A stretch of 64,000 nucleotides of DNA from Cellvibrio sp. 79 (lineage in GTDB: Bacteria > Pseudomonadota > Gammaproteobacteria > Pseudomonadales > Cellvibrionaceae), in NCBI GenBank assembly GCA_003056245.1, contig MVDH01000002.1:1-64000 (forward strand). The letters run 5' to 3'. This document shows positions 15,290-26,628 of this stretch, one piece after another (the first letter of the stretch is position 1; each line of letters begins with the position of its first letter). The translations under genes were made by a program, and so were the position numbers. A model generated the notes under the pieces. That model made no database searches and was not told the origin of the DNA. It saw only the letters and a list, made by a program, of their open reading frames with translations.

Positions 15290-15991
15290 TCAGGCCGGGA
15301 TTTTCATACCGCGCTGCACGGCTGGTCGCGCTAGAAACGTATTTAACACTCGTGTCACTTCCGGGAATTGCTCAATTTTCACTAGTCCGCCTGCGTCATA
15401 AAAGCCGATCAGGTTGCTCACCCACGGGAACATCGCGATGTCGGCAATTGTATATTCATCGCCAGTAACCCAGTTTTTACCCTGCAACTGCTGATTCAGC
15501 ACTCCAAGCAAGCGGGCCGCTTCTTTCACATAGCGCTCTTTCGGGCGCGGGTCCTCAATATCCTTACCGGCGAACTTATGGAAAAATCCCACCTGCCCAA
15601 ACATCGGCCCAATCCCACCCATCTGGAACATCAGCCACTGAATCACTTGATAACGTTCTACTGCATTCTGTCCCAAAAATTTCCCGCTCTTCTCCGCCAG
15701 ATACAGCAGGATTGCCCCGGACTCAAACACCGCCTGCAATTCACCGTCCAATCCTTGCGGATCAATCATCGCCGGAATTTTATTGTTCGGACTCACCGCT
15801 AAAAATGCCGGGTGAAACTGCTCATCCTTTGTTATATCCACCTTATGTACGTCGTACTTCCATCCTAACTCCTCCAACATAATCGACGCTTTTTGCCCAT
15901 TTGGTGTTGCCATCGAATAAAGCTGAATGTGTGCGGGATTTTTAGGCGGGAAGTGGTGTTGGATGAGTTGTAGTGTTTGGGTATTCATCAA
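15290..15991 (-). CDS. Glutathione S-transferase, YfcG/YghU-like
   Basis: A 233-aa GST of the nu-class/Ure2-like type: IQLYSMATPNGQKASIMLEE at the thioredoxin-like N-terminus, SPNNKIPAMID cis-Pro loop, and the FESGAILLYLAEKSGKFLG glutathione-binding stretch. Such enzymes act as glutathione-dependent disulfide-bond oxidoreductases. The C-terminal helical domain contains YTIADIAMFPW. The gene stands between the RES/Xre pair and ychF and has no evident operon partner; a terminator-like hairpin (16088-16121) separates it from ychF. Confidence 0.9.
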   Translation of the reverse strand: MMNTQTLQLIQHHFPPKNPAHIQLYSMATPNGQKASIMLEELGWKYDVHKVDITKDEQFHPAFLAVSPNNKIPAMIDPQGLDGELQAVFESGAILLYLAEKSGKFLGQNAVERYQVIQWLMFQMGGIGPMFGQVGFFHKFAGKDIEDPRPKERYVKEAARLLGVLNQQLQGKNWVTGDEYTIADIAMFPWVSNLIGFYDAGGLVKIEQFPEVTRVLNTFLARPAVQRGMKIPA

Positions 15992-16087
15992 AGTGCCTCA
16001 TCAAGTGCGATATCAATTCAGTAGTGGCTATAACGGTTGAGACGCGCAGGATTCCAAAAATCTCCCGGAATGGATTCCGGAAAATAA

Positions 16088-16121
16088 AAAAGCCGCTCTC
16101 AGCAGGGCTGGAGCGGCTTTT
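16088..16121 (-). terminator. Intrinsic terminator after ychF
   Basis: AAAAGCCGCTC (16088-16098) pairs with GAGCGGCTTTT (16111-16121) across a 12-nt loop. On the minus strand it follows the ychF stop by 18 bp and ends in a T-run. Confidence 0.8.
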
Positions 16122-16138
16122 GTGACGAAAATTTTCGA

Positions 16139-17230
16139 TCACACGTTAAACAAGAAATGCATTACATCGCCATCTTGTACAACGTACTCCTTTCCTTCCT
16201 TACGCGATTTACCCGCATTCTTAGCGCCTTGCTCGCCTTTGTATTGTACAAAGTCGTCATAAGCGATGGTTTCGGCGCGGATAAAGCCTTTTTCGAAATC
16301 GGTGTGGATGACGCCGGCAGCTTGTGGCGCAGTTGCTCCAACAGGAATGGTCCAGGCGCGAACTTCTTTTACGCCAGCGGTGAAGTAGGTTTGCAGGCCG
16401 AGTAATTGGTAACCCGCGCGGATTACGCGATTCAGGCCAGGTTCTTCCATGCCCATTTCATCGAGGAATTCTTTTTTGTCATCGCCTTCGAGTTCAGCGA
16501 TGTCAGCTTCGAGTTTGTTGCAAATTGGCACTACCACGGATTTTTCTTCCGCCGCGATTTTACGCACGACATCCAAGTGCGGATTATTTTCAAAACCATC
16601 TTCGGCCACATTGGCGATGTACATGGTGGGTTTGAGGGTGAGCAAATTAATTTCTTTGAGCAGTGCAACTTCGTCTTTATCCAGCGGGAAAGAACGCAGC
16701 GGTTTTGCTTCGTTTAAATGTGGCTGGATTTTTTCCAGCAGCGCTTTAATCGCGATCGCATGTTTGTCGCCGCCTTTGGCTGACTTGGCGTAGCGGTTGA
16801 TGGCTTTGTCTACAGCTTCGAGGTCCGCAAGGGCGAGTTCGGTGTTGATAACTTCGATATCGGCAGCGGGGTTTACGCCGTTGGCAACGTGGATGACATT
16901 GTCGTCGTCGAAGCAGCGTACAACGTGGGCGATGGCATCGGTCTCGCGGATGTTGGCGAGGAATTTGTTGCCGAGGCCTTCACCTTTGGAGGCGCCGGCA
17001 ACGATACCGGCAATATCGATAAATTCCATGGTGGTGGCGATAACGCGTTCGGGTTTTACGATTTCGGCGAGTTTGTCCTGGCGTGGATCGGGAACAGTCA
17101 CGATACCGGCATTGGGTTCAATTGTGCAGAAGGGGAAGTTTTCGGCGCTGATACCGGCGTTGGTCAGTGCATTGAACAGTGTTGATTTGCCGACGTTGGG
17201 CAGGCCGACGATGCCGCAGTTAAAACCCAT
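16139..17230 (-). CDS. ychF: Redox-regulated ATPase YchF
   Basis: A 363-aa Obg-related P-loop NTPase. P-loop GLPNVGKST is at residues 9-17; [20 protein letters not shown] is the G3/switch region; the fourth motif reads NVAED, the NxxE form that gives YchF its ATP preference; a C-terminal TGS-like domain covers about residues 280-363. It binds ribosomes and responds to oxidative stress. The ATG at 17230 (MGFNCGIVG) is the conserved start; the frame extends 26 codons further without support. Next to pth in most gammaproteobacteria; here an M60-like gene intervenes. Confidence 0.97.
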   Translation of the reverse strand: MGFNCGIVGLPNVGKSTLFNALTNAGISAENFPFCTIEPNAGIVTVPDPRQDKLAEIVKPERVIATTMEFIDIAGIVAGASKGEGLGNKFLANIRETDAIAHVVRCFDDDNVIHVANGVNPAADIEVINTELALADLEAVDKAINRYAKSAKGGDKHAIAIKALLEKIQPHLNEAKPLRSFPLDKDEVALLKEINLLTLKPTMYIANVAEDGFENNPHLDVVRKIAAEEKSVVVPICNKLEADIAELEGDDKKEFLDEMGMEEPGLNRVIRAGYQLLGLQTYFTAGVKEVRAWTIPVGATAPQAAGVIHTDFEKGFIRAETIAYDDFVQYKGEQGAKNAGKSRKEGKEYVVQDGDVMHFLFNV

Positions 17231-17394
17231 GGTGATGTCTCTTTGAGTGAATATGTTGCCGAGGACAAAAACGTGAGCGGCGCGAGGCAGCCCGAAAAAG
17301 GGCGGCATTATAGCCGAGATGTAAAGCCGGGGGTTACGCTGGCGGGATAAAAAGCAATCACAGATTTCCTGTGATTGCTTTTTGCGGAGCGGGG

Positions 17395-20300
17395 TTATTG
17401 CAGGGTAAAGGCTAAACGGGTTTCGTCACAGCCCTGGTCAAACACCACCTTGGTGCCCACCGATGGCGTGCCTGAACCCCCTTCGGGGTGGAGGCAGCTA
17501 GGACTGGTGCGATGTTTGATACTGTTTTGGCTGGTTGGATCGTATTGGATATGGCCGTAGTTTTCGCAATTCGGGAAAAATACCCAATAAGTGCCGTTGC
17601 TCGGAGTATTTGAACCACCAAGAGGATGCAAACACGCTCCTGAGTTGATATGCATGAGTGCACCTGAAGCAAGCCATTTGAATTTGGAGTTGCTGGAAGT
17701 GCAGTCATTGGAGAACACCGCTTTTTCATTCATGGCTGGTGTGCCACCAAATTCCGGAGCGATACATTTTCCACTACTGTGCTTAATAGCTTTACCCACG
17801 CTGGCGAACTTGCTGGCGGAGGTGTAGCCCTTGGTGAGCAATGGATCGATCCACACACTCCAGTCACTGTTGGCATCGCCGCCATCCAGGAATTCCAGCG
17901 TCAGTTGGTTAACGTTGGATACGTCAATAACACCTGAGCTGACCGGGCCTGATTGTGCGGTGAAGTTGGCTGATTGATACAGTGTTGCGCCATCGCCTTT
18001 GATACGTGCATTCACCTGACCCCAGGGACTATTGTTTTTAATAACTGCCTGGGTATCGAACGTTAACCACTTTTTGCCGAGGTTGTAGGTGATCGACGAA
18101 GTCGCATGGGCGTAAATATTTTGCTCGCGACAGGTGTTGTTCACTTCGACCAGATTGTTCAGTTCGATCTGACCCCAACCCACTGACGGTGTTGTTGCCG
18201 GTATGCCTCTGAACAGATAGAAACTATCCGGATTGCCGGGAACGTTCAGCGGATCAATTGATGCCGATGGCGGGTTGGCAATACGGTTAAATGAACGTTC
18301 GGCTTCAGTTCTCTCAGCGGCGGTGTGCAACAGTGTCCAGCCATCCAGACCGGTGTAGAAATAAATTTCTTCCCACCATTTTTTGTATTGGCCTAAGGGA
18401 TTATTCCAGGCTGCCCACGCGTGACCCTGTGAAATTTTGTAAGGTGACCAGCGGTCATGCATGATTTGTTTAATCACGCCCCAACGATTGCTACCGAGGT
18501 ACAAGTCCTGGAATTCGAACAGTTTTGGCAAGAAGTGGTGCGCTTCTCTTCCACACAGTGATGTTGGAATGGCTTGGCGTTCAGATTGAATCCATTCTGC
18601 TGCGGTGAGGTAACTATTGTTGTGGGTGCGTTTCAAGTTGCCTTGTTCCATCGCATACACTTGCAAGAATAATGGCAAATGCGCGTAGAAGTTTGATTCT
18701 GGGAAATCAAAACTGTGTTCAATTTCGTGAATCATTGCACCACCAACAATATTGGTTGAGCCCCATACATTTTGCAGGAAGTCATCAGTCAACACGTCAA
18801 GGTCCTTCAGGATCATGGAGTCTGCATTGGTGCCGTAAGCAAATACATCCCAATTCGTTGGAACAAGAATATTTTGCTTGGTGCACTGCGAAACAAAGTT
18901 TTTGCCAGACAGTATGCGCATATTTTCGGTGGCCTGGCTCAGTCGTGCAAAGTAAGCCTGGGTCGCGGCAACGCCACCGGTTTTGGTCACAACAATGTTG
19001 GGAACGTTTGCAACCAGATTGTTGAAACTGAATTGAGTGATCAATCCGGCGGTTGCACCTCTGCCAGTTAATTTAACCAGCTGCAAATTTTCTACCTGGT
19101 AAGTGCCGGTGTAACCCATGTGTGCATAAAGATCTACGAGACCATGGTAAGGCACCACAAAATCAACGGCGATGTTGGTCCATTGTGTTGGATTACTTGC
19201 ATTGATTCCCTGTTCGGATGCATCGCCATGAACGCCCACTCTAACACGTGGCAACAACCATTTTTTGCTATCTTCCTGGCTGCTGGGGATTTGGATAACA
19301 CCTGCGGCCGGGGGATTTAACAAACGCACTTTGCCGCGGATTTCATAAGCAGCGTAGGGTTCCAGATAAATATCCTGGCGCCATCTCAATTGACCGGCGT
19401 CAGATGCAGAGCTTTGGACCTGGAGTACCTTACCGGTCGCAGTGCCGTCACTAACAGTAGTAATACTCATGCCCGCCTGGCTGGGGTTTAATGTGCCGCC
19501 GTAATATTTTTTCCAAGCTGTCGCCGCATTGGCGTGATCTTCAGAAATAAAACGTCCTTCGGCGTAGAAAGTAATATTTTCTTTTACGACCTGGCTACCG
19601 GATGTTGCAGTAACCTCAAAGGTATAGTTTTTGTTCTGTGATGGCGTGAAAGAAATTGACTGCCCACTGAACACTGCTGTCGCTGCATTGCTGCGACTAT
19701 TAATAAAACTGGACAAGTTTTTGAGTTGGCTGAGCGATGTCAGTGTGTTCTGGAAAGTTTCCTGCTGCAATTTTCCGCTCGCCACTGTCTCTTCAGTTTT
19801 TGAGAAATAATCGATAGGAATTTCTTCCCACTGATTACTGCCCGGTTTCTGCCAAAGTACGCTGAAATGTGCGGCGTTAGTTGAGTTGAGTGCAGGGTTA
19901 TTAATAAACAGGAATTCAAACGGGTAAGCCGTGTTCGCGGTTAAGTTAATGTTCTGGCTTACTTGTGTTGAACCGGAAAAGAAATCAGTTGCCGAGGTTG
20001 CTGCGCTGGTTGATGTCACTACTTGTTTTACGCCATTTTGGGTAATCGACATTTCATGTATGTCATCCGCAGCTACAGCAAATTTATACAAGCCAGAAGT
20101 GGGAGGATAAAACTTACCGGTAACTCGTTGGCCAATATTGGTTGGTGTACAAAGAGCATACCCGCCCTGTTCCCAGGAAGAGTTCCAGGTTAAATCATAA
20201 ATTTCCTTACGATTGTAGGTGCCATCACCAATTAATTTCCATGAATATTGCCAGCCTGTGCCCGGTGTGGCAGCTGCAGACAAATTTACGGCCTCACTAA

Positions 20301-20436
20301 CGTAGGCGCGTCCGCTGTTGTTGGTGATATTGAGCGACAGCGTTGCTGCGTGTGCGGTTGCCCCGAATAATAGGGCGGTAGAAAGTATGCCCTTAAAAAC
20401 TGCGAATGTATTATTTCGCATCCACTGATTAAACAT
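17395..20436 (-). CDS. Secreted M60-like metallopeptidase with PA14-like and lectin-like domains
   Basis: A 1013-aa exported protein with a signal peptide ([20 protein letters not shown], then HA before the cut). An N-terminal PA14-like region (about 60-225) includes [14 protein letters not shown] carbohydrate-binding-like region follows (about 300-460). The peptidase M60/enhancin-like core has zinc motif H570-E-I-E-H574. The C-terminus has three Cys-containing repeats starting at about 889, 933 and 980 ([26 protein letters not shown]), a beta-trefoil lectin pattern. M60-like enzymes cleave mucin-type glycoproteins. GGAG lies 8 nt before the ATG. The gene interrupts the usual ychF-pth adjacency. 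Confidence 0.85.
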   Translation of the reverse strand: MFNQWMRNNTFAVFKGILSTALLFGATAHAATLSLNITNNSGRAYVSEAVNLSAAATPGTGWQYSWKLIGDGTYNRKEIYDLTWNSSWEQGGYALCTPTNIGQRVTGKFYPPTSGLYKFAVAADDIHEMSITQNGVKQVVTSTSAATSATDFFSGSTQVSQNINLTANTAYPFEFLFINNPALNSTNAAHFSVLWQKPGSNQWEEIPIDYFSKTEETVASGKLQQETFQNTLTSLSQLKNLSSFINSRSNAATAVFSGQSISFTPSQNKNYTFEVTATSGSQVVKENITFYAEGRFISEDHANAATAWKKYYGGTLNPSQAGMSITTVSDGTATGKVLQVQSSASDAGQLRWRQDIYLEPYAAYEIRGKVRLLNPPAAGVIQIPSSQEDSKKWLLPRVRVGVHGDASEQGINASNPTQWTNIAVDFVVPYHGLVDLYAHMGYTGTYQVENLQLVKLTGRGATAGLITQFSFNNLVANVPNIVVTKTGGVAATQAYFARLSQATENMRILSGKNFVSQCTKQNILVPTNWDVFAYGTNADSMILKDLDVLTDDFLQNVWGSTNIVGGAMIHEIEHSFDFPESNFYAHLPLFLQVYAMEQGNLKRTHNNSYLTAAEWIQSERQAIPTSLCGREAHHFLPKLFEFQDLYLGSNRWGVIKQIMHDRWSPYKISQGHAWAAWNNPLGQYKKWWEEIYFYTGLDGWTLLHTAAERTEAERSFNRIANPPSASIDPLNVPGNPDSFYLFRGIPATTPSVGWGQIELNNLVEVNNTCREQNIYAHATSSITYNLGKKWLTFDTQAVIKNNSPWGQVNARIKGDGATLYQSANFTAQSGPVSSGVIDVSNVNQLTLEFLDGGDANSDWSVWIDPLLTKGYTSASKFASVGKAIKHSSGKCIAPEFGGTPAMNEKAVFSNDCTSSNSKFKWLASGALMHINSGACLHPLGGSNTPSNGTYWVFFPNCENYGHIQYDPTSQNSIKHRTSPSCLHPEGGSGTPSVGTKVVFDQGCDETRLAFTLQ

Positions 20437-20731
20437 AAATTTAACTCCATTTTATGTATGCTAAAGATGATAAATGCACGCAAAAATTCTCAAAGTTAAT
20501 TGAAAATTATTTGCGTTTGCAAAGATACTTTAAATCAGAGGCATTAAGTTATTAATAAAATCAATAATGAAAATTTTTTCATTGATTAAATTTTTTTATC
20601 TTTTTTTTAAGATTTAAAAGATGAATATTTTTTCAGGAAAGAGTGTCGCATTTTTCATTGAAAAAAAATTTAAGGAAAATTTTGTGAGAAAGCAGGGGAT
20701 GTTTTTTGTTATTCACTGCTTTTTATGCCGA

Positions 20732-21322
20732 TTATTTTTTTGAATCTGTATGCAAATTTTTCATGGCTGAATTCCAGTCGCCTCTAATTGCTTCCGGAGA
20801 AAATTTGACCGCGCGGGCAATGGCATCATCAATTAATTCCTGCTCGGAAGAGGGCGCGCGCTTCAGTACAAAATTTGCAACCAATGGTGCGGCACCGGGA
20901 TGGCCAATTCCCAGGCGCAAGCGAGGGAAATTCTGATTGTTTCCTAATGCGGAAATAATATCGCGCAAGCCATTGTGTCCTCCGTGTCCTCCTCCGTGTT
21001 TAAAACGGGCAACGCCGGGGGCTAAATCCAGTTCGTCGTGAGCAACTAAAATCGCGGCTGGTGGAATTTTGAAAAAATTGGCCAGGGCGCCGACGGATTG
21101 GCCGCTACGATTCATGTAGGTGGTGGGGACAAGCAAGCGCAAATCCTGCCCCTGAAAACTGGCGCGTGCGGTCAGGCCAAAATATTTATTATCTGGTATG
21201 AGTGATACACCTAATTTGCGCGCGAACTCTTCAACAAAATCTTGCCCTGCGTTGTGACGGGTGCGCTCATACTCACTGCCAGGATTGCCAAGCCCAACAA
21301 TTAATTGAATTGTATTGTTCAT
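20732..21322 (-). CDS. pth: Peptidyl-tRNA hydrolase
   Basis: A 196-aa enzyme that frees tRNA from peptidyl-tRNA dropped by ribosomes. Conserved residues are visible: N13 in GLGNPG, catalytic H23 in RTRHNAGQ, the [11 protein letters not shown] segment and the Asp of AHDELDL. Length is normal. It is in the conserved order rplY-pth. The ~295 bp downstream to the M60-like gene is very AT-rich, with A and T tracts, and presumably holds that gene's promoter. Confidence 0.97.
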   Translation of the reverse strand: MNNTIQLIVGLGNPGSEYERTRHNAGQDFVEEFARKLGVSLIPDNKYFGLTARASFQGQDLRLLVPTTYMNRSGQSVGALANFFKIPPAAILVAHDELDLAPGVARFKHGGGHGGHNGLRDIISALGNNQNFPRLRLGIGHPGAAPLVANFVLKRAPSSEQELIDDAIARAVKFSPEAIRGDWNSAMKNLHTDSKK

Positions 21323-21413
21323 CTGTAATTTCCCGGTTTTGTTTGCAGGGGCACATGTTCGAAGGCACGTGTTTTTAAAATATTTATTTTTAAATGGTTT
21401 GCAGTATAAATAA

Positions 21414-21445
21414 AAAAGGGCGGGGTCCGAAGACGCCGCCCTTTT
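21414..21445 (-). terminator. Terminator after rplY
   Basis: AAAAGGGCGG (21414-21423) pairs with CCGCCCTTTT (21436-21445), 18 bp beyond the rplY stop on the minus strand. It should attenuate transcription before pth. Confidence 0.75.
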
Positions 21446-21462
21446 GCATAAGCTGGGAAGGA

Positions 21463-22071
21463 TTAAGCTTCTTCGCCTTCTGCAGCACCTTTCGGCTTAA
21501 CAACAGTAGCAACAGCCAAGTCGTGATCTGCGCCTTTTTGCAGGTCAGCTGAAACAACGCCGCTTGGCAATTTCAGATCGCTGATGTGCAGGATGGTGCC
21601 CACTTCGGCGTTAGCCAGATCTACTTCAATGAACTCTGGCAATTGGTGCGGGAAGCACAGGATATCCAATTGGGTCAGGTTGTGAACCACTTTACCGCCC
21701 TGGATTTTCACGCCTTTTGACGTTGCTTCATTGATGAAGTGCAGGGGTACGTGAGTGTGTACCTTGGTTGACTTGTCAATGCGCAGGAAGTCCAGGTGCA
21801 GAACAACTGGCTTGGACGGGTGACGTTGAACATCTTTCAGGATCACATCTTCAGCAGCGCCATCTACATTCAGGCTGATGATGTGTGAGTAGAAAGCTTC
21901 GCTCTCCAAATGCTTCAGCAAATCTTTGTGAGAAACGCTTACGCTTGCTGGCTCTTTCTTGCCGCCGTAAATAACAGCAGGAACTTGATCAGCCAAACGA
22001 CGCAGGCGGCGGCTCGCACCTTTCCCCAAATCGTTACGGGCAGTTGCATCTAATTTAAAGTCTTCAGACAT
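21463..22071 (-). CDS. rplY: 50S ribosomal protein L25/general stress protein Ctc
   Basis: A 202-aa L25 of the long Ctc type: N-terminal 5S rRNA-binding L25 domain (about 1-95; [21 protein letters not shown]) and C-terminal TL5 beta domain (about 100-190; [19 protein letters not shown]). The tail is Ala/Glu-rich (KGAAEGEEA). GAGGA lies upstream of the ATG. It lies between prs and pth, as in pseudomonads. Confidence 0.97.
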   Translation of the reverse strand: MSEDFKLDATARNDLGKGASRRLRRLADQVPAVIYGGKKEPASVSVSHKDLLKHLESEAFYSHIISLNVDGAAEDVILKDVQRHPSKPVVLHLDFLRIDKSTKVHTHVPLHFINEATSKGVKIQGGKVVHNLTQLDILCFPHQLPEFIEVDLANAEVGTILHISDLKLPSGVVSADLQKGADHDLAVATVVKPKGAAEGEEA

Positions 22072-22173
22072 TTTTCTGTCCTCAATTTTCCGTACAGATC
22101 CGCGACCAGAACCTGACGGGTTTCAGTGACCAGAAGCGAAAATGCTCTGGCGGTTTAACCGAGTGCAAAATTC

Positions 22174-23115
22174 CTAACGGAACATTGCGCTCAGGGATTC
22201 TTCATTGCTCAGGCGACGCATGGCTTCGGCGAGCATTTTGGATAAGGTCAAACTGCGAATGCGCGGGCAATTTCGTGCTGCTTCGCTGAGCGGAATTGAA
22301 TCCGCTACGACCAACTCATCCAGTTCGGAATTATTGATGTTATCTATCGCCTTGCCCGATAGTACCGGGTGTGTACAGTAGGCGATTACGCGTTTGGCAC
22401 CATGCTGTTTCAAGGCTTTTGAGGCGCTGCATAAGGTGCCGGCAGTGTCGATAATGTCGTCGACCAGCAAGCAAGTGCGGCCTTCAATTTCACCGATAAT
22501 GTGCATCACTTCGGCCACATTGGCGCGCGGGCGACGTTTATCGATGATGGCCAGATCGATGCCCAGCTGTTTGGCAACAGCGCGGGCGCGAACTACACCA
22601 CCGATGTCGGGTGATACTACGATCAGGTCTTCAAATTTTTGTTGTTCGATATCTTCCAGCAGGACCGGTGATGCGTAGACGTTATCTACAGGAACATCAA
22701 AAAAGCCCTGGATTTGTTCGGCATGCAGGTCAACGGTCAGCACGCGGTCAACACCTACACCTACCATCATGTCCGCAACGACCTTGGCGGTGATGGGGAC
22801 ACGGGCGGAGCGTACACGGCGATCCTGGCGGGCATAACCGAAGTAGGGAACTACTGCAGTGATACGGCCGGCAGATGCACGACGGAGTGCATCTACCATG
22901 ACAATCAGTTCCATCAGGTTATCATTGGTTGGTGCGCATGTAGGTTGCACTACAAATACGTCGCGACCACGAACATTTTCATTCAGCTCGACCGCGATTT
23001 CGCCATCGGAGAATTGTGACACTGAAACATCACCCAGCGGGCGCCCCAGATGTCCCACAATTTTTTTGGCGAGTTCGGGGTTTGCGTTGCCGGTAAAGAC
23101 CATTAAGTCAGTCAC
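22174..23115 (-). CDS. prs: Ribose-phosphate pyrophosphokinase
   Basis: A 313-aa PRPP synthase, making phosphoribosyl pyrophosphate from ribose 5-phosphate and ATP for nucleotide, His and Trp synthesis. Motifs include the flexible-loop [37 protein letters not shown] and the PRPP-binding loop [13 protein letters not shown]. Translation starts at GTG 23115 ([10 protein letters not shown]), which lines up with the E. coli N-terminus; an ATG at 23103 is the alternative. The tRNA-Gln gene lies 145 bp upstream, in the same direction. Confidence 0.97.
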   Translation of the reverse strand: MTDLMVFTGNANPELAKKIVGHLGRPLGDVSVSQFSDGEIAVELNENVRGRDVFVVQPTCAPTNDNLMELIVMVDALRRASAGRITAVVPYFGYARQDRRVRSARVPITAKVVADMMVGVGVDRVLTVDLHAEQIQGFFDVPVDNVYASPVLLEDIEQQKFEDLIVVSPDIGGVVRARAVAKQLGIDLAIIDKRRPRANVAEVMHIIGEIEGRTCLLVDDIIDTAGTLCSASKALKQHGAKRVIAYCTHPVLSGKAIDNINNSELDELVVADSIPLSEAARNCPRIRSLTLSKMLAEAMRRLSNEESLSAMFR

Positions 23116-23260
23116 GTCAGATACCTTTGCTGATTGCCGGTAGATAAAAGCCAGAGTCGAGAGTCTGTCTGCGCGAAGCAGGTTTTTTTACCCTTGGGAT
23201 TTTAGCGGAATACGCGCTAAACACCGGGAATTTATTAACGAGGGAATCTGAAGATAAAAA

Positions 23261-23335
23261 TGGCAGGGGCGGAAGGACTCGAACCTACGAATGGCGGGAT
23301 CAAAACCCGCTGCCTTACCACTTGGCGACGCCCCT
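23261..23335 (-). tRNA. tRNA-Gln (anticodon TTG)
   Basis: Read on the minus strand, the acceptor stem is AGGGGCG/CGCCCCT with discriminator G and encoded CCA. The anticodon arm is GCGGG-TTTTGAT-CCCGC with anticodon TTG, and the T arm contains the GGTTCGAGTCC loop. It lies between ispE and prs, the usual place for tRNA-Gln in pseudomonads. Confidence 0.97.
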
Positions 23336-23348
23336 GTTGTGACTTGAT

Positions 23349-24194
23349 TCAGAAGTCTGGAAGCAGTTTGTAGAGCGGTGATTGGTTAACACCTTGTGCT
23401 ACAAAACCGGGCAGATGTTTTGGCAATTGTGCCTGCACATGTTGTGCTTTTTCTGCCGACTCAAAGCTTGCAAAAACGCAGGCTCCGGTTCCAGTCATCT
23501 TTGCGTTACGATCAAATTTCTGTAGCCAGGTAACTGCTTCATTCACTGCTGGATAAAGCGTTTTTACCAGGGCTTCGCAGTCATTTTTACCGCCCCGCTC
23601 AAGGAAGGCCGCCACTTTAATGGCCGAAGTATCTCTTGTCAAATCTTTGTGACAAAAAATTTCAGCAGTGGATACATGACAATCAGGTTGCACAACCAAA
23701 AACCATTTTGCTGGAGTTTTGACAGGCAAAAGCTCCTCGCCAACACCTTCGGCCCATGCAGTTTGCGCGTTGATGAAAACGGGAACATCGGCGCCGAGTG
23801 TTAAACCTATCGCTTGTAATTGTTCTTTGCCCAGATTGCAGCGCCATAAATGGTTGAGCGCAACTAATGTGGTAGCAGCATTGCTGCTGCCACCGCCAAT
23901 CCCGCCTCCCATCGGCAAACGTTTTTCCAGTTGGATATCCACACCGGCATTGGCGGGCTTGAACGGTTCAAGTGCACGCACGGCTTTGATAATCAGGTTT
24001 TGTTCGAATGCAACGCCGGGGATTTCCGGTTGCAGGGTGATTCGATTGTCCGTGTTTACGGTGAAACTCAAGGTGTCGCCGTAGTCGAGCAACTGAAACA
24101 GGGTTTGCAGGTTGTGATAACCATCGGCGCGGCGGCCGGTGATATGCAGGAACAAATTCAGCTTGGCCGGCGAAAGCAGGGTTAAGGTCGTCAT
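23349..24194 (-). CDS. ispE: 4-diphosphocytidyl-2-C-methyl-D-erythritol kinase
   Basis: A 281-aa GHMP kinase of the non-mevalonate isoprenoid pathway, phosphorylating CDP-methylerythritol. The first motif is [22 protein letters not shown], and the ATP-binding GHMP glycine loop reads [15 protein letters not shown]. The C-terminal motif is [10 protein letters not shown]. It starts 18 bp after lolB and is probably in the same transcript. Confidence 0.97.
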   Translation of the reverse strand: MTTLTLLSPAKLNLFLHITGRRADGYHNLQTLFQLLDYGDTLSFTVNTDNRITLQPEIPGVAFEQNLIIKAVRALEPFKPANAGVDIQLEKRLPMGGGIGGGSSNAATTLVALNHLWRCNLGKEQLQAIGLTLGADVPVFINAQTAWAEGVGEELLPVKTPAKWFLVVQPDCHVSTAEIFCHKDLTRDTSAIKVAAFLERGGKNDCEALVKTLYPAVNEAVTWLQKFDRNAKMTGTGACVFASFESAEKAQHVQAQLPKHLPGFVAQGVNQSPLYKLLPDF

Positions 24195-24212
24195 ATTTTA
24201 TATTGCGCTGCT

Positions 24213-24839
24213 TTATTGTTGCTGCGGGCCGAGTTGCCATTGGCGGATAGCGAGTATCAGGCGTACGTCCTGATATTCAGCGGTAATCTTGCCGGGCAGG
24301 GCGAGGATTTTGCCATCGAAAGCCTGGTCACTGTAATTGCTGTAGGTGATTAACCAATCGCCTTGTTGCAATTGGGCGATAAGTCCGGTGCTGTTTTGTT
24401 CAAGGCGGGTGATGCGGCCTTTGGGGGCGGGAACGCCGCGTACCCAGTAGGCGAGTTGGGTGACGGGCAAGGTCCAGCCGAGTTGTTTTTTGATTAATAT
24501 TTCCGGTGTTTTGGCTTCCTGTGCCGGTTCACCACTTTGTTCCAGTCGGACCTTGTCGGGTGAGCCGGTGATTAACATGCGTTTCTGCCCCAACGGGCCG
24601 CTCAGGTTGATCTGGTAACCGGCGTTTTCCTGGGACCATTTGAGGCTTGCACTGCCGCTATCATCTGCAGTGCGAATTCCCAGCTTGCCGCTGAGTTGCC
24701 AATGTTCAATTGTTTGTAGCTGGCGTTGATGTTCGAGCACATTTTCCGGCGGGGTCAGACCGGTGCGATGTGCGCAAGCGGTGGTCAGCAATACGATAAG
24801 CAACAGCAAGCTTTGCTGGATAAAACGGAAACAGGTCAT
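24213..24839 (-). CDS. lolB: Outer-membrane lipoprotein LolB
   Basis: A 208-aa lipoprotein with lipobox LTTAC at about residues 18-22, the last step in the Lol pathway: it takes lipoproteins from LolA and inserts them into the outer membrane. WQLSGKLGIRT and WTLPVTQLAYWVRGVPAP are family segments. Its ATG overlaps the stop of the upstream TPR gene by 4 bp (translational coupling), the arrangement seen upstream of ispE in pseudomonads. Confidence 0.95.
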   Translation of the reverse strand: MTCFRFIQQSLLLLIVLLTTACAHRTGLTPPENVLEHQRQLQTIEHWQLSGKLGIRTADDSGSASLKWSQENAGYQINLSGPLGQKRMLITGSPDKVRLEQSGEPAQEAKTPEILIKKQLGWTLPVTQLAYWVRGVPAPKGRITRLEQNSTGLIAQLQQGDWLITYSNYSDQAFDGKILALPGKITAEYQDVRLILAIRQWQLGPQQQ

Positions 24840-26575
24840 AGGTCAGCCTTAAGGCGTTGCAGCGTTTTCTGGATAACAGGATCGTTCGGCGAAAATTTGA
24901 TACCTTCTTGCCAGATGCGCCGGGCTTCGGTTTTATCGCCAACTATCCATAACACTTCGCCAAGATGCGCTGCAATTTCTGCATTGGGACCAAGGGCAAA
25001 GGCGCTGCGCAAATGACCCAGTGCTTCCGGATATTTGCCCACCCGGTAATTCAACCAGCCGATGGAGTCCATAATGGCGGCGTCATCGGGTTTCAGGCGC
25101 AAGGCTTTTTCCAGCAGGGCTTGCGCTTCTTCGTAGCGTTGGGTGCGATCAGCAAGTAAATAGCCGAGTGAATTCAAAGCGGAAACATTATCCGCATCCA
25201 ACTTCAGGATTTGGCGCAGGTCGCGCTCGGTCGCCGTCCATTGGTTGCGTTGGTGGTTAAGCATGGCGCGCGCAAATAGCAGGCGGGTGCTGTCAGGGAA
25301 ATTGATAAGCCCTTCATTAAGGATCTTATCAGCCTCTTCATTATGGTTGTACTTAACGAGTGTCTGGCTGTGCAGTACGTACAGCGCCTCGCTCTGGTCG
25401 GGGAAGCGCAGCCTGACCCGGTTCATATGTTGCTGGGCGCTGAGGAAATCCTCCTGCCGCACAAAAATCCCCAGCAAGCTCAGCGTGGCTGACAGGAAAT
25501 CGTTACCGCTATCTACTTGCAGGTAATTGATGATGGCTTCCGGCCAATCCTCGCGCGCTTCGGCGATCCGGCCCAGATAGTAATGGGCGGTCGATAAATG
25601 CTGGTCTTTATCGAGCAATTCTTCAAACGCATTTTTTGCTGTGGCGGAATCCTTGCGCTCCATCGCGATAATCCCCAGTGACAAGAGCATGTCGCCATCA
25701 TTGGGGCGCTGTTTCACCAGTATCTGGAATTGTTCTTGCGCGAGTTCCAGGTCGTGATGGGTCAGGATGCGGGCGTATTGCTGGCGCAAGCTGGTGTTGT
25801 CTGGATAGAACTCCAATAGCGCCGCCATTTTGGTGATAGCTTCCTGGTCGCGCTTGAGCTGATGCAGCAGGTTGGCTTCCAGGATGGCGGCCGGAATGCT
25901 GCGCGGGTGCAGCTTCAGGGCCTGCTGGGTAAGCTTCATCGCCTCATCATATTTACCTTGTTGTTGCAGTAGCGCGCCAGTACCCACCATGAGCTGTTCA
26001 TTTTGGGGATTCTGTTGGAGCAGGCTGACGTAATCGTTTAAGAGCTGGTTGCGATTATTGTCATCCTGGCTGGCGGCGAAAGCGGCGATATTCTGGAAAA
26101 GTGGTTCGCCTTCTTCCTCCATTAACCGTCGGGAATAGGTGAATGCATCGCGCAATTGGCCTGCCTGCATGTAAGCCATCGAGGTATTGGCTAGCGCATC
26201 TTTATTGTGCGGGGCTGCATCTACCCAGATGCGAGCCATTTCCAATGCCAGCGGATTGTTGTTCATATAACGCGCGATCATAGTGGCGCGCTCGGCAATT
26301 TGCGGGTCGCGGGTTTCGCGTGCTTGCTGGGCGTAATTGCTGAGTGCCAGGTCATATTGGGCGCGGCTGCCGGCAATTTCGGCGGCGAGCAGTGAATAAA
26401 GCGTTTCGGTTGGGAAGGCGCGTGCGGGTTGTTCGATACGCACTTCAATCGGTGGCTTGGGCAACGGAATATCGCTTTCAGGCGCAGCCTGGATCCGTGC
26501 GGATTGCAAGCTGCAGCCGCTCAGGACCCAATAAAGTGTCATGCTGGAAAGGATAAAGGGGCGATGTTTGACCAT
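24836..26575 (-). CDS. TPR-repeat lipoprotein of the hemA-lolB locus
   Basis: A 579-aa protein with a probable lipobox (LSGC, near residues 20-23) and then many TPR repeats through to the end, for example YDEAMKLTQQALKLHPRSIP and YEEAQALLEKALRLKPDDAA. TPR arrays are protein-protein scaffolds. A homologue lies between hemA and lolB in many pseudomonads; its exact role is not established. The ATG at 26575 was chosen because it starts the lipoprotein signal; a TTG at 26611 is in frame. It is coupled to lolB by a 4-bp overlap. Confidence 0.85.
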   Translation of the reverse strand: MVKHRPFILSSMTLYWVLSGCSLQSARIQAAPESDIPLPKPPIEVRIEQPARAFPTETLYSLLAAEIAGSRAQYDLALSNYAQQARETRDPQIAERATMIARYMNNNPLALEMARIWVDAAPHNKDALANTSMAYMQAGQLRDAFTYSRRLMEEEGEPLFQNIAAFAASQDDNNRNQLLNDYVSLLQQNPQNEQLMVGTGALLQQQGKYDEAMKLTQQALKLHPRSIPAAILEANLLHQLKRDQEAITKMAALLEFYPDNTSLRQQYARILTHHDLELAQEQFQILVKQRPNDGDMLLSLGIIAMERKDSATAKNAFEELLDKDQHLSTAHYYLGRIAEAREDWPEAIINYLQVDSGNDFLSATLSLLGIFVRQEDFLSAQQHMNRVRLRFPDQSEALYVLHSQTLVKYNHNEEADKILNEGLINFPDSTRLLFARAMLNHQRNQWTATERDLRQILKLDADNVSALNSLGYLLADRTQRYEEAQALLEKALRLKPDDAAIMDSIGWLNYRVGKYPEALGHLRSAFALGPNAEIAAHLGEVLWIVGDKTEARRIWQEGIKFSPNDPVIQKTLQRLKADL

Positions 26576-26628
26576 GCTCAACCGGTGATGGATTAGCGCG
26601 CTGGATGGCAACGCGGCCAGTCATCATA

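Noticed and set aside
20437-20731. Gene between M60-like and pth
   Set aside because: The stretch is AT-rich tracts only; frames in it are short shadows.
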